A stretch of 64,000 nucleotides of DNA from positions 14,600 to 78,599 of the forward strand of contig NZ_JAHZPJ010000011.1 in the NCBI RefSeq assembly GCF_019929345.1. The letters are read 5' to 3'. This DNA is from Streptococcus oralis (GTDB taxonomy: Bacteria; Bacillota; Bacilli; Lactobacillales; Streptococcaceae). Positions 8,583 through 17,298 of the stretch are shown here, piece after piece. Numbering within the stretch: the first letter of the stretch is position 1; the number at the start of each line of letters is the position of its first letter. The position numbers and the translations under genes are program-made. The notes under the pieces were generated by a model. That model ran no database searches. It worked only from the letters and a program-made list of their open reading frames with translations, and was not told where the DNA came from.

Positions 8583-8698
8583 AATCATCAATTTTGTTGA
8601 GTGTTATGATGATGGAGTCTTGTGCTCTTAGTCTAGCTCTGGTCTACCGCTGGGACTTCGGTCCTAGCGGGAACACTCATCATCATTTGATAGGGTAG
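8583..8698 (+). ncRNA. L17 downstream element-like structured 3' UTR
   Basis: Lies directly after the rplQ stop, where lactic acid bacteria and Listeria carry the conserved L17 downstream element RNA. Visible structure: a very stable hairpin at 8647-8670 closed by GGAC-UUCG-GUCC, flanked by complementary stretches ATCATCA, ATGATGATGG and CATCATCAT that can pair in alternative ways, and GTCTACC (8642-8648) facing GGTAGAC (8694-8700). The name rests on position and general form; I could not run a covariance model. Confidence 0.6.
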
Positions 8699-8756
8699 AC
8701 GCTTGTTTACGAAATTGTTTTTTGTTTAAGAACAACTTCGTAAGCAGGCGTTTTTT
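8699..8756 (+). terminator. Terminator of the ribosomal cluster
   Basis: A 21-bp stem (starting ACGCTTGTTTACGAAATTGTT, with G-U pairs to the 3' arm ending GCAGGCGT) followed by TTTTTT. Confidence 0.9.
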
Positions 8757-8775
8757 AGTATTTTTTTCGGAAATA

Positions 8776-8784
8776 TGCTATACT
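8776..8784 (+). promoter_or_regulatory. Extended -10 promoter for the UPF0237/UPF0210 pair
   Basis: TGCTATACT gives an extended -10 (TGn + TATACT at 8779-8784) with no clear -35; the leader to ATG 8846 is about 55 nt. Confidence 0.6.
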
Positions 8785-8845
8785 AAGGAAAAAGAGAATC
8801 AAAAACGTTCAGTTTTTCTAATAATCGTAGAATGGGAGTCTAAAG

Positions 8846-9112
8846 ATGAAGGCTATTATTACAGTGGTTGGCAAGGACAAGGCTGGTATTGTTGCAGGTG
8901 TGGCTACCAAGATTGCAGAATTGGGTTTAAATATTGACGATATTTCTCAGACCGTTTTGGATGAATATTTCACGATGATGGCTGTCGTATCTAGTGATGA
9001 AAAACAGGATTTTACAACTCTGCGAAATGAGTTTGAAACTTTCGGTCAGACCTTGAATGTCAAAATCAATATTCAAAGTGCGGCGATTTTTGACGCTATG
9101 TATAATATCTAG
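8846..9112 (+). CDS. ACT domain protein, UPF0237 family
   Basis: 88-aa single ACT domain protein beginning MKAIITVVGKDKAGIVAGVA, the beta-alpha-beta start typical of amino-acid-sensing ACT domains (GKDKAGIV loop). Such stand-alone ACT proteins are paired with UPF0210 genes in many Firmicutes, and here the partner starts 10 bp later. The ligand is unknown. ATG 8846 has GGGAG upstream; a longer frame from 8722 is a different reading frame and is rejected. Confidence 0.9.
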   Translation: MKAIITVVGKDKAGIVAGVATKIAELGLNIDDISQTVLDEYFTMMAVVSSDEKQDFTTLRNEFETFGQTLNVKINIQSAAIFDAMYNI

Positions 9113-9121
9113 GAGGCGGCT

Positions 9122-10459
9122 ATGGATATTAGACAAGTTACAGAAACCATTGCCATGATCGAGGAGCAGAACTTCGATATCAGAACCATCACCATGGGGA
9201 TTTCCCTTTTGGACTGTATTGATCCTGACATCGAACGTGCTGCTGAAAAAATTTACCAAAAAATCACCACTAAAGCTGCAAATCTGGTGGCTGTTGGAGA
9301 TGAAATTGCTGCAGAACTTGGGATTCCTATTGTCAATAAACGGGTATCGGTGACTCCGATTTCTTTAATTGGTGCTGCGACTGATGCGACAGACTATCTT
9401 GTTTTGGCAAAGGCTCTTGATAAGGCTGCCAAGGAGATTGGTGTTGACTTTATTGGTGGATTCTCAGCTTTGGTACAAAAAGGCTACCAAAAAGGAGATG
9501 AAATTCTCATCAATTCTATCCCACGCGCTCTAGCTGAGACAGACAAGGTTTGTTCGTCTGTTAACATTGGCTCAACTAAGTCAGGCATCAACATGACTGC
9601 GGTCGCTGATATGGGACGTATCATCAAGGAAACAGCGAACTTATCAGATATGGGAGCGGCTAAGTTGGTCGTATTTGCTAACGCTGTTGAGGACAATCCT
9701 TTTATGGCGGGGGCCTTCCATGGTGTCGGTGAAGCAGATGTCATCATCAATGTTGGTGTTTCAGGTCCTGGTGTTGTCAAACGCGCCTTGGAGAAAGTTC
9801 GTGGTCAGAGTTTTGATGTAGTAGCGGAAACAGTCAAGAAAACAGCCTTCAAGATTACTCGTATCGGTCAGCTGGTCGGTCAAATGGCGAGCGAACGCCT
9901 TGGAGTTGACTTTGGGATTGTAGACCTAAGTTTGGCACCAACTCCTGCAGTTGGAGACTCTGTGGCACGTGTCCTTGAGGAAATGGGATTAGAAACAGTT
10001 GGTACGCATGGGACGACGGCTGCCCTCGCTCTTTTGAATGACCAAGTTAAGAAGGGTGGAGTGATGGCTTGTAACCAAGTCGGTGGCTTGTCAGGTGCTT
10101 TTATCCCCGTTTCTGAAGATGAGGGGATGATTGCTGCGGTGCAAAATGGCTCTCTGAATTTAGAGAAACTAGAAGCCATGACAGCTATCTGTTCTGTTGG
10201 ACTGGATATGATTGCCATTCCAGAAGATACGCCTGCTGAAACCATTGCAGCTATGATTGCGGATGAGGCGGCAATCGGTGTTATTAACATGAAAACGACA
10301 GCTGTTCGTATTATTCCAAAGGGCAAAGAAGGCGATATGATTGAGTTTGGTGGATTGCTAGGGACAGCTCCAGTGATGAAAGTCAACGGGGCTTCGTCTG
10401 TTGATTTCATTTCTCGCGGTGGGCAAATCCCAGCTCCAATCCATAGTTTTAAAAATTAA
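9122..10459 (+). CDS. UPF0210 family protein
   Basis: 445-aa cytoplasmic protein of the UPF0210 (PFL-like) family, of unknown biochemical role, conserved as the partner of the small ACT protein just upstream. It starts [20 protein letters not shown] with AGGAGGCGG before ATG. Gly-rich stretches such as [17 protein letters not shown] and [12 protein letters not shown] are visible, but no catalytic motif can be assigned with confidence. Tight spacing suggests co-transcription. A csRNA promoter starts 16 bp after the stop. Confidence 0.88.
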   Translation: MDIRQVTETIAMIEEQNFDIRTITMGISLLDCIDPDIERAAEKIYQKITTKAANLVAVGDEIAAELGIPIVNKRVSVTPISLIGAATDATDYLVLAKALDKAAKEIGVDFIGGFSALVQKGYQKGDEILINSIPRALAETDKVCSSVNIGSTKSGINMTAVADMGRIIKETANLSDMGAAKLVVFANAVEDNPFMAGAFHGVGEADVIINVGVSGPGVVKRALEKVRGQSFDVVAETVKKTAFKITRIGQLVGQMASERLGVDFGIVDLSLAPTPAVGDSVARVLEEMGLETVGTHGTTAALALLNDQVKKGGVMACNQVGGLSGAFIPVSEDEGMIAAVQNGSLNLEKLEAMTAICSVGLDMIAIPEDTPAETIAAMIADEAAIGVINMKTTAVRIIPKGKEGDMIEFGGLLGTAPVMKVNGASSVDFISRGGQIPAPIHSFKN

Positions 10460-10475
10460 TAAAAAAGAGAGAAGA

Positions 10476-10508
10476 TTTAAGTTGAGTTTAAGGATGACTG
10501 TGTATACT
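10476..10508 (+). promoter_or_regulatory. CiaR box and promoter of csRNA (ccnE position)
   Basis: TTTAAG-TTGAG-TTTAAG (10476-10492) fits the CiaR direct repeat TTTAAG-N5-TTTAAG exactly. Ten bases later comes TATACT (10503-10508). CiaR is the response regulator of the CiaRH two-component system of streptococci. Confidence 0.9.
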
Positions 10509-10514
10509 ATAATC

Positions 10515-10608
10515 ATTAAATAAAGACCTCCTAACTTTATTTAATAGAAATCCTAAACTTTTTCATAATAATCTCCTAGGGAAGCTACCATGAGGGTAGC
10601 TTTTCTTT
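10515..10608 (+). ncRNA. ccnE: CiaR-dependent small RNA (csRNA5-like)
   Basis: About 94 nt. The 5' hairpin (ATTAAATAAAG paired with CTTTATTTAAT) shows ACCTCCTAA in its loop, an anti-Shine-Dalgarno sequence. It is followed by an unpaired CU-rich middle with a second CTCCT and a terminator AAGCTACC/GGTAGCTT. This is the known csRNA architecture: they block translation by pairing with ribosome binding sites. The symbol follows the pneumococcal position between the UPF0210 gene and the phosphoglycerate mutase gene. Confidence 0.88.
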
Positions 10609-10695
10609 TGGGTAATTTACAAATGTTGGCTTTGCTTTTGAAAGCCGAATATTTCTTTGTTCCATGATATAATAGAAGAAAATGGAGGATAGAAA

Positions 10696-11391
10696 ATGTC
10701 TAAAGTAAGATTGTACTTGGTCCGTCATGGGAAAACGATGTTTAACACGATTGGACGTGCTCAGGGATGGAGTGATACGCCTCTGACCGCAGAAGGTGAG
10801 TTGGGAATTCATGAACTGGGAATTGGCTTGAGAGAGTCTGGTTTGCAGTTTGACCGCGCTTATTCCAGTGATTCAGGGCGCACCATTCAAACCATGGGAA
10901 TTATCCTAGAAGAACTTGGCTTGCAGGGGAAAATCCCTTACCGCATGGACAAGCGCATCAGAGAGTGGTGCTTTGGTAGTTTTGATGGGGCCTATGATGG
11001 GGATCTCTTTATGGGCTTGATTCCGAGAATTTTCAATGTAGACCATGTTCATCAGTTGTCCTATGCAGAGCTAGCAGAAGGCTTGGTAGAGGTTGATACA
11101 GCTGGCTGGGCTGAGGGTTGGGAAAAACTCAGTGGTCGAATCAAGGAAGGCTTTGAAGCGATTGCCAAAGAAATGGAAGAACAAGGTGGAGGCAATGCTC
11201 TCGTCGTAAGCCATGGAATGACCATTGGGACCATTGTTTATCTGATTAATGGCATGCATCCGCATGGTCTCGATAATGGTAGTGTGACGATCCTTGAATA
11301 TGAGGACGGGCAGTTTAGCGTAGAAGTTGTTGGTGACCGTAGTTACCGAGAACTAGGGCGTGAGAAGATGGAAGAGACAAATAATCAATAG
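10696..11391 (+). CDS. Histidine phosphatase / phosphoglycerate mutase family protein
   Basis: 231-aa member of the histidine phosphatase superfamily. The catalytic LVRHGKTMFNT motif is at residues about 8-18 (phospho-accepting His in RHG) and the second His lies in VVSHGMTIG near 170-178. The SDSGRTIQT stretch is also typical. Sequence alone does not separate cofactor-dependent mutase from broad phosphatase; the lineage is usually annotated phosphoglycerate mutase family. An extended -10 TGATATAAT (10665-10673) and GGAGG precede ATG. Confidence 0.85.
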   Translation: MSKVRLYLVRHGKTMFNTIGRAQGWSDTPLTAEGELGIHELGIGLRESGLQFDRAYSSDSGRTIQTMGIILEELGLQGKIPYRMDKRIREWCFGSFDGAYDGDLFMGLIPRIFNVDHVHQLSYAELAEGLVEVDTAGWAEGWEKLSGRIKEGFEAIAKEMEEQGGGNALVVSHGMTIGTIVYLINGMHPHGLDNGSVTILEYEDGQFSVEVVGDRSYRELGREKMEETNNQ

Positions 11392-11394
11392 AAG

Positions 11395-11422
11395 TTAGCT
11401 CCGATTAGGAGCTAATTTTTTT
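11395..11422 (+). terminator. Terminator after the mutase-family gene
   Basis: TTAGCTCC-GATTA-GGAGCTAA stem (8 bp) followed by seven T. Confidence 0.9.
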
Positions 11423-11547
11423 CCTGTTAAATAAGTTGGATTTGCGACTCAGTATTTCTTGTTATCCAAGTCTAAAAGAACATTTCTCGTCTTTCAAATT
11501 CCCTCAAAAATGGTATAATAGTAACATCATAAAATTGGAGAAATAGC

Positions 11548-14049
11548 ATGAGTTTTTACAATCATAAAGAAATTGAGCCTAAGTGGCAGGGCTACTGGGC
11601 AGAACATCATACATTTAAGACAGGAACAGATGCATCAAAACCGAAGTTTTATGCTCTCGACATGTTCCCATATCCTTCAGGAGCTGGATTGCATGTAGGA
11701 CACCCAGAAGGTTATACAGCAACCGATATCCTCAGCCGTTACAAACGTGCGCAAGGCTACAATGTCCTTCACCCAATGGGATGGGATGCCTTTGGTTTGC
11801 CTGCAGAGCAATACGCTATGGATACGGGGAATGACCCAGCAGAATTTACGGCGGAAAACATTGCCAACTTCAAACGTCAAATCAATGCGCTTGGATTCTC
11901 TTACGACTGGGACCGTGAAGTCAACACAACAGATCCAAACTACTACAAGTGGACACAATGGATTTTCACTAAGCTTTACGAAAAAGGCTTGGCCTATGAA
12001 GCCGAAGTGCCAGTAAACTGGGTGGAAGAGTTGGGAACAGCCATCGCCAACGAAGAAGTGCTTCCTGATGGAACTTCTGAGCGTGGTGGCTATCCCGTTG
12101 TCCGCAAACCGATGCGTCAATGGATGCTTAAAATCACGGCCTATGCAGAGCGCTTGCTTAATGACTTGGATGAGTTGGATTGGCCAGAGTCTATCAAGGA
12201 CATGCAACGTAACTGGATTGGGAAATCAACTGGTGCCAATGTAACTTTCAAAGTAAAAGGAACAGACAAGGAATTCACCGTCTTTACTACTCGTCCTGAC
12301 ACTCTTTTCGGTGCGACTTTCACAGTCTTAGCTCCTGAACATGAACTAGTAGATGCCATCACAAGTCCAGAACAAGCAGAGGCTGTAGCAGACTACAAAC
12401 ACCAAGCTAGTCTGAAGTCAGACTTGGCTCGTACAGACCTTGCTAAGGAAAAAACAGGGGTTTGGACTGGTGCTTATGCCATCAACCCTGTCAATGGCAA
12501 GGAAATCCCAATCTGGATTGCAGACTATGTTCTTGCTAGCTACGGAACTGGTGCGGTAATGGCCGTGCCAGCCCACGACCAACGTGACTGGGAATTTGCC
12601 AAACAATTTAACCTTCCAATCGTAGAAGTACTTGAAGGTGGTAATGTAGCAGAAGCTGCCTACACAGAAGACGGTCTTCATGTCAATTCAGACTTCCTAG
12701 ATGGCCTTAACAAAGAAGACGCTATTGCTAAGATTGTGGCTTGGTTGGAAGAAAAAGGCTGCGGTCAAGAAAAAGTCACCTACCGTCTCCGCGACTGGCT
12801 CTTTAGCCGTCAACGTTACTGGGGTGAGCCAATTCCAATCATTCATTGGGAAGATGGGACTTCAACAGCTGTTCCTGAGAGTGAATTGCCACTTGTCTTG
12901 CCAGTCACCAAGGACATCCGCCCTTCAGGTACAGGGGAGAGTCCATTGGCTAACTTGACAGACTGGCTTGAAGTGACTCGTGAGGATGGCGTCAAAGGTC
13001 GTCGCGAAACCAACACCATGCCACAATGGGCAGGTTCAAGCTGGTACTACCTCCGCTATATCGATCCACATAACACAGAAAAATTGGCCGATGAGGATCT
13101 TCTCAAACAATGGTTGCCAGTAGATATCTATGTGGGTGGTGCAGAGCATGCCGTTCTTCACTTGCTTTACGCTCGTTTCTGGCATAAATTCCTCTATGAC
13201 CTTGGTGTTGTTCCAACCAAAGAGCCATTCCAAAAACTCTTTAACCAAGGGATGATTTTGGGAACAAGCTACCGTGACCACCGTGGAGCTCTTGTAGCGA
13301 CTGACAAGGTTGAAAAACGTGACGGTTCTTTCTTCCATGTGGAAACAGGAGAAGAGTTGGAGCAAGCACCAGCCAAGATGTCTAAATCTCTTAAGAACGT
13401 TGTTAATCCAGACGACGTAGTGGAACAATACGGTGCCGATACCCTTCGTGTTTATGAAATGTTCATGGGGCCACTTGACGCTTCCATCGCTTGGTCTGAG
13501 GAAGGTCTGGAAGGAAGCCGTAAGTTCCTTGACCGTGTTTACCGTTTGATTACAAGTAAGGAAATTGTTGCGGAAAACAATGGTGCTCTTGACAAGGTTT
13601 ACAATGAAACAGTCAAATCTGTCACTGAGCAAATCGAATCCATGAAATTCAACACAGCCATTGCCCAACTTATGGTCTTTGTCAACGCTGCTAATAAGGA
13701 AGACAAACTCTATGTGGACTACGCCAAAGGCTTTATCCAATTGATTGCCCCATTTGCACCTCATTTAGCAGAAGAACTCTGGCAAACAGTTGCAGTAACA
13801 GGTGAGTCCATCTCTTACGTGGCTTGGCCAGCATGGGACGAAAGCAAATTGGTTGAAGACGAAATCGAAATCGTCGTCCAAATCAAAGGTAAAGTTCGTG
13901 CTAAACTCATGGTTGCTAAAGACCTATCACGCGAAGAATTGCAAGAAATCGCTCTAGCGGATGAAAAAGTTAAAGCGGAAATTGATGGTAAGGAAATCGT
14001 GAAGGTGATTGCGGTACCTAACAAGCTGGTAAATATTGTTGTGAAATAA
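11548..14049 (+). CDS. leuS: Leucyl-tRNA synthetase
   Basis: 833-aa class I synthetase charging tRNA-Leu. The HIGH-like motif is in [15 protein letters not shown] (about residues 43-57), the CP1 editing domain spans roughly 220-420 ([12 protein letters not shown]), and KMSKS is at residues 610-614. The promoter has TATAAT at 11514-11519. No T-box leader precedes it: the distance from -10 to ATG is only 28 nt. Length is normal for the bacterial form. Confidence 0.98.
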   Translation: MSFYNHKEIEPKWQGYWAEHHTFKTGTDASKPKFYALDMFPYPSGAGLHVGHPEGYTATDILSRYKRAQGYNVLHPMGWDAFGLPAEQYAMDTGNDPAEFTAENIANFKRQINALGFSYDWDREVNTTDPNYYKWTQWIFTKLYEKGLAYEAEVPVNWVEELGTAIANEEVLPDGTSERGGYPVVRKPMRQWMLKITAYAERLLNDLDELDWPESIKDMQRNWIGKSTGANVTFKVKGTDKEFTVFTTRPDTLFGATFTVLAPEHELVDAITSPEQAEAVADYKHQASLKSDLARTDLAKEKTGVWTGAYAINPVNGKEIPIWIADYVLASYGTGAVMAVPAHDQRDWEFAKQFNLPIVEVLEGGNVAEAAYTEDGLHVNSDFLDGLNKEDAIAKIVAWLEEKGCGQEKVTYRLRDWLFSRQRYWGEPIPIIHWEDGTSTAVPESELPLVLPVTKDIRPSGTGESPLANLTDWLEVTREDGVKGRRETNTMPQWAGSSWYYLRYIDPHNTEKLADEDLLKQWLPVDIYVGGAEHAVLHLLYARFWHKFLYDLGVVPTKEPFQKLFNQGMILGTSYRDHRGALVATDKVEKRDGSFFHVETGEELEQAPAKMSKSLKNVVNPDDVVEQYGADTLRVYEMFMGPLDASIAWSEEGLEGSRKFLDRVYRLITSKEIVAENNGALDKVYNETVKSVTEQIESMKFNTAIAQLMVFVNAANKEDKLYVDYAKGFIQLIAPFAPHLAEELWQTVAVTGESISYVAWPAWDESKLVEDEIEIVVQIKGKVRAKLMVAKDLSREELQEIALADEKVKAEIDGKEIVKVIAVPNKLVNIVVK

Positions 14050-14055
14050 GATATG

Positions 14056-14087
14056 AATCCTTCAGAGTAGAATCTGGAGGATTTTTA
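14056..14087 (+). terminator. leuS terminator
   Basis: AATCCTTCAGA/TCTGGAGGATT stem with two G-U pairs, followed by TTTTATTT. Confidence 0.85.
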
Positions 14088-14088
14088 T

Positions 14089-14126
14089 TTGACAAGAAGT
14101 TTCTATTTTGTTAATATAATTAACAA
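14089..14126 (+). promoter_or_regulatory. marR promoter with palindromic operator
   Basis: TTGACA at 14089-14094, with TAATAT (14112-14117, 17-bp spacer) or TATAAT (14115-14120) as -10. The -10 region lies inside a perfect palindrome, TTGTTAA-N5-TTAACAA (14108-14126; arms extend to 9 bp). The same operator recurs at 14622-14640 before the next gene, as expected for MarR autorepression plus target control. Confidence 0.75.
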
Positions 14127-14140
14127 AGAAAAGAGAGATT

Positions 14141-14596
14141 ATGGATAAAAAAGAATTTATTACATTTAATAATCGTTTCAATAGATTTATTTTAGCGTTT
14201 GAACAGTTAAAAAAAACACAACATAAAATTAGTATTGACAAATCCATTACGTTGAATGAGGTACATTTGATTGTTGTGATTGGGAAAAATCAGCCCTTAA
14301 ATCTAGTGAAATTATCTGAATTATTAAAAGTTTCGAGAAGTGCAATAACTCAAAGTGTTAGTAGATTAATTCAAAAAAATTTAGTTGTTTTTGATTTTGC
14401 TCCGAATAATGGGAAAAATAAATATTTGAGATTATCTGAAAAAGGTATCGAAGTTTTTAAAATCCATAAGGAGCAACAAGCATATATTGAAGAATCGGTC
14501 TTTTCAGTTTTAAACAACTATAGCGAGGAGGAGCTTCAAACAGTTGTGAAATTGATGGATGATATTGAAAATGTATGGGGAGGATTGCCGTGGTGA
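14141..14596 (+). CDS. MarR-family transcriptional regulator
   Basis: 151-aa winged-helix regulator of the MarR family. The recognition region LNLVKLSELLKVSRSAITQSVSRLIQKNLV (residues about 52-81) and wing FAPNNGKNKYLRLSEKG (86-102) fit the family. It presumably binds the TTGTTAA-N5-TTAACAA sites before itself and before the hydrolase gene. Both genes are distinctly AT-richer than leuS and yjdF around them, which suggests acquisition as a cassette. The inducing ligand is unknown; a fatty or aromatic acyl compound would fit the partner enzyme (inference). Confidence 0.85.
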   Translation: MDKKEFITFNNRFNRFILAFEQLKKTQHKISIDKSITLNEVHLIVVIGKNQPLNLVKLSELLKVSRSAITQSVSRLIQKNLVVFDFAPNNGKNKYLRLSEKGIEVFKIHKEQQAYIEESVFSVLNNYSEEELQTVVKLMDDIENVWGGLPW

Positions 14597-14621
14597 AAGT
14601 CACGGTAAATTTTAAATTTAG

Positions 14622-14640
14622 TTGTTAAGTATATTAACAA
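14622..14640 (+). promoter_or_regulatory. Second MarR operator
   Basis: TTGTTAA-GTATA-TTAACAA, identical in arms and spacing to the site before marR. It lies 11 bp before the hydrolase start and overlaps a possible -10 (TATATT). Confidence 0.75.
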
Positions 14641-14651
14641 AAGGAGAAGAT

Positions 14652-15884
14652 ATGACTGTAAACATTGAACTGATTTCACAAACTGATTTAGCAGATGAAT
14701 CTTTTTATATTACTATCAATGGTTTAGAACCAAGGACAAGGTATTGTGTAGAAATGTACCTATCTGATTATTACTGTATAAATGCTCCCTTACTTTTAGA
14801 TCATGATGTCATGTGGAAATCAACTGCAATTTTTTTATCTGATCAGGACGGTATGATTGACACCTCTCAAACAGCATCTATTTCGGGATCTTATAAAGGA
14901 GTTTCAGAAATGGGCTTGTTCTTTAATGCGAAACCGTTGAAGAATAGGAAAAGGAGATTACCCAGTTCTCTTGATAGAATTCCATTGCGAGATTGTTTTG
15001 GTGTTGAAATTAAAATCAGGCTGGGGAAAGATGTGGTCGCGGAGCAAAGTTTTGTAAGGCGTTATATGAATCTGGGAATAAGGTATCAAGATATTTATGA
15101 TAAGCATTTTCAAGGTCGATTATTTTATGATGAAAAGTTAAGAAAGGCGCCAGCCGTGATTATTGTTAGCGGTAGTGAGGGAAGAATTGAAAAAGCTCAG
15201 AACATTGCCCAACTTTTATCTTCTAGAGGCTATATTTGTCTTGCGATAGCTTATTTTGGTTTAGAGGGATTACCCCAAAACTTAGAACGAATTCCGATAG
15301 AATGTCTGGAGGAAGCGAAAGATTTTCTATATCATCATCCTCAAGTTGATAATACAAAAATAGGAATATATGGTCGTTCTAAAGGAGCAGAGCTTGTTCT
15401 AGCTGGACAAAGTATTTTGGATGATGTGCAATGTTTGGTACTCAATTCCCCCTCAAATGTAATATTTGAAGGAATAAAGGGAAAACTCAACTCTCATTCA
15501 TCTTCTTGGACATATTTGCAAAAAGAACTTCCGTATCAAAAATTTCAACTAGGAAATTATTTGTTAAACAAGTTTTTTGGAAAACATATTTCGGAAGATA
15601 GTAGGGCTCGGATTGATGTGAGTAAAATTTCCTCTCCTTTATTATTGCTAGGAAGCGATGTTGATGAAATATGGAATGCGTCATCCGCGATAGATGATAT
15701 TATTTCACATTATAAAGGGAAATCCATTTTGTTTAAAAAATACCATGAAACGGGGCATATGTTGACGGTTGCTTATCAACCGAATCATCGTTATCGAAAA
15801 GATTGGCGCTTATTAATGAAAGAAAGTGTAGACTCTTGGTTTGCCACGATAAATTTTTTTGATACACATCTGAAAAATTTGTAG
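14652..15884 (+). CDS. Acyl-CoA thioester hydrolase / BAAT-family protein
   Basis: 410-aa alpha/beta hydrolase with the two-domain layout of the acyl-CoA thioesterase / bile acid-CoA:amino acid N-acyltransferase family: an N-terminal beta-sandwich (residues about 1-125) and a C-terminal hydrolase domain. The nucleophile elbow GRSKGA puts Ser243 at the active site; Asp336 (LLLGSDVDEIW) and His365 or His369 (HETGHML) complete a likely triad. Ser rather than Cys favours hydrolase over transferase activity (family knowledge). ATG 14652 has AAGGAGA; the longer TTG start falls inside the operator and is rejected. The substrate is not known. No signal peptide is seen. Confidence 0.78.
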   Translation: MTVNIELISQTDLADESFYITINGLEPRTRYCVEMYLSDYYCINAPLLLDHDVMWKSTAIFLSDQDGMIDTSQTASISGSYKGVSEMGLFFNAKPLKNRKRRLPSSLDRIPLRDCFGVEIKIRLGKDVVAEQSFVRRYMNLGIRYQDIYDKHFQGRLFYDEKLRKAPAVIIVSGSEGRIEKAQNIAQLLSSRGYICLAIAYFGLEGLPQNLERIPIECLEEAKDFLYHHPQVDNTKIGIYGRSKGAELVLAGQSILDDVQCLVLNSPSNVIFEGIKGKLNSHSSSWTYLQKELPYQKFQLGNYLLNKFFGKHISEDSRARIDVSKISSPLLLLGSDVDEIWNASSAIDDIISHYKGKSILFKKYHETGHMLTVAYQPNHRYRKDWRLLMKESVDSWFATINFFDTHLKNL

Positions 15885-15907
15885 ATAGTGCTGAACCGTG
15901 CTATAAT
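15879..15907 (+). promoter_or_regulatory. Promoter of yjdF leader
   Basis: TTGTAG (15879-15884, overlapping the end of the preceding gene), 17-bp spacer, TATAAT (15902-15907). Confidence 0.7.
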
Positions 15908-15914
15908 AGTCCCA

Positions 15915-16019
15915 ACTAAGATAAAAACACAGTTCTGGTTGGTAGTCCAGACGTAGGCAAGCCTATCAGTAACCTTCCTCCTTGGTTGTCCATTCTTAGG
16001 GATAGATTTAAGGAGGTGC
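15915..16019 (+). promoter_or_regulatory. yjdF riboswitch (candidate)
   Basis: Roughly 105-nt leader before a yjdF gene. Visible stems: CTGG/CCAG (CTGGTTGGTAGTCCAG), TAGGC-AA-GCCTA and AACC/GGTT, followed by AAGGAGG that a ligand-dependent fold could hide. The yjdF RNA class is known to lie before yjdF genes in Firmicutes and to bind azaaromatic compounds. The call rests on gene context plus visible structure; no covariance search was possible. Confidence 0.72.
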
Positions 16020-16023
16020 TGTC

Positions 16024-16437
16024 GTGGAAATCGTTTCAATTGGCTTGACAGTTTATTTTGAAGATGGATTTTGGCATGGATTGTTTGAACAAGAGTATGA
16101 GGGAACTTATCAAGTTTGTCGTGTGACATTTGGTCAGGAACCAAAAGAGGATGAAATTTTGAAACTTTTACAGACTCAGTTTGCTCGGTTATCTTTTAGT
16201 CCAGAGGCAACAGTCAAACAGCATGTGAAGATTAAGAATCCGAAGCGTCTGCAGCGAGCTGTAAAGAAACAGGTGAAGCAGAAAGTTTCTTCTAAGTCAC
16301 AAGAGCTCTTGCAGTTGCAGTATGACGAACGAAAAAAGTATTCAAAACAACAGTCTAGTCTCCAAAAGCAATTGCTCAAGCAAGAGAAATTTGAACGCAA
16401 ACAGCAAAAACGTAGAGAGAAGCACAAGGGGCATTAA
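16024..16437 (+). CDS. yjdF: YjdF family protein (DUF2992), GTG start
   Basis: 137-aa protein: an N-terminal beta-rich part (MEIVSIGLTVYFEDGFWHGL..., with ARLSFSP near 55-62) and a long, highly basic, Lys/Gln/Arg-rich helical tail (about 75-137). This is the layout of YjdF/DUF2992 proteins, which are regulated by their own riboswitch class and thought to respond to toxic azaaromatic compounds; molecular function is unknown. GTG 16024 with AAGGAGG at 16010-16016. The gene is monocistronic with its own terminator. Confidence 0.88.
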   Translation: MEIVSIGLTVYFEDGFWHGLFEQEYEGTYQVCRVTFGQEPKEDEILKLLQTQFARLSFSPEATVKQHVKIKNPKRLQRAVKKQVKQKVSSKSQELLQLQYDERKKYSKQQSSLQKQLLKQEKFERKQQKRREKHKGH

Positions 16438-16456
16438 CTCACTCGTTTCCATATTT

Positions 16457-16490
16457 GATCATTCCTCCATAAACTGGGGGGATGATTTTT
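16457..16490 (+). terminator. yjdF terminator
   Basis: ATCATTCCTCC/GGGGGGATGAT stem followed by TTTTT. Confidence 0.88.
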
Positions 16491-16591
16491 ATAAGAGGAG
16501 TTTGCATTGTTGAATCGAAAACCAAGTGTTTCCTAAAATTTTCATTAAGATATGTTATACTATATTCAAGGAATGAACAAGGAGAAAAACG

Positions 16592-17287
16592 ATGCCAGTA
16601 AACGAATATGGTCAGATGATTGGTGAGTCAATGGAAGGTTATACACCAGGTGAATTGCCTTCCATTGATTTCTTAGAAGGGCGCTACGCTCGGATAGAAG
16701 CTCTTTTAGTGGAAAAGCATGCGGAGGATCTGCTAGCTGTTTATGGTCCAGATACTCCTCGGGAGATGTGGACCTACCTCTTTCAGGAGCCAGTGGCAGA
16801 CATGGAGGAACTGGTTGCCGTTTTAAATCAGATGTTGGCTCGTAAGGATCGATTTTACTACGTGATTATAGACAAGGCAACGGGTAAGGCCTTGGGAACT
16901 TTTTCTCTCATGCGCATTGATCAGAATAACCGTGTAATAGAAGTGGGAGCTGTCACCTTTTCACCGGCTCTTAAGAGGACGAGGCTAGGAACAGAAGCCC
17001 AGTATCTCTTGGCTAGCTATGTTTTTGAGGAGCTCAACTATCGTCGCTATGAGTGGAAGTGCGATGCTCTAAATCTCCCATCAAGACGAGCTGCGGAACG
17101 TTTGGGCTTTGTCTATGAAGGAACTTTCCGCCAGGCAGTCGTTTATAAGGGGCGTACTCGAGATACGGATTGGTTGTCTATGATTGATAAGGACTGGCCT
17201 CAAGTCAAAGCCCGTTTGGAAGCATGGCTGGCTCCTGAAAACTTTGATAAAGATGGACGGCAGCACAAGAGCTTAAGAGAATTCTGA
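16592..17287 (+). CDS. GNAT family N-acetyltransferase (RimJ/RimL-like)
   Basis: 231-aa acetyltransferase of the GNAT superfamily. Features: GRYARIEALLVEKHAEDL near residue 30, a central strand GKALGTFSLMRIDQNNRVIEVGAVTFSP (about 105-132), the acetyl-CoA loop RTRLGTEAQYLL, and the RimJ-like end of the fold, WKCDALNLPSRRAAERLGFVYEG. The target is unknown; RimJ-type enzymes often modify protein N-termini or small amines. The promoter has TATACT at 16556-16561 with TG extension, and AAGGAGA lies before ATG. A second GNAT gene follows 11 bp later, so the two are probably co-transcribed. Confidence 0.85.
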   Translation: MPVNEYGQMIGESMEGYTPGELPSIDFLEGRYARIEALLVEKHAEDLLAVYGPDTPREMWTYLFQEPVADMEELVAVLNQMLARKDRFYYVIIDKATGKALGTFSLMRIDQNNRVIEVGAVTFSPALKRTRLGTEAQYLLASYVFEELNYRRYEWKCDALNLPSRRAAERLGFVYEGTFRQAVVYKGRTRDTDWLSMIDKDWPQVKARLEAWLAPENFDKDGRQHKSLREF

Positions 17288-17298
17288 GAGGTATTGAG

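Noticed and set aside
8583-8698. T-box-like look of TGGTCTACCGC before a new gene
   Set aside because: The T-box core AGGGTGGNACCGCG is not present, the element follows rplQ, and the downstream terminator belongs to the ribosomal cluster. L17 downstream element fits better.
11420-11547. T-box leader for leuS
   Set aside because: The -10 lies only 28 nt before ATG; there is no room for a T-box.
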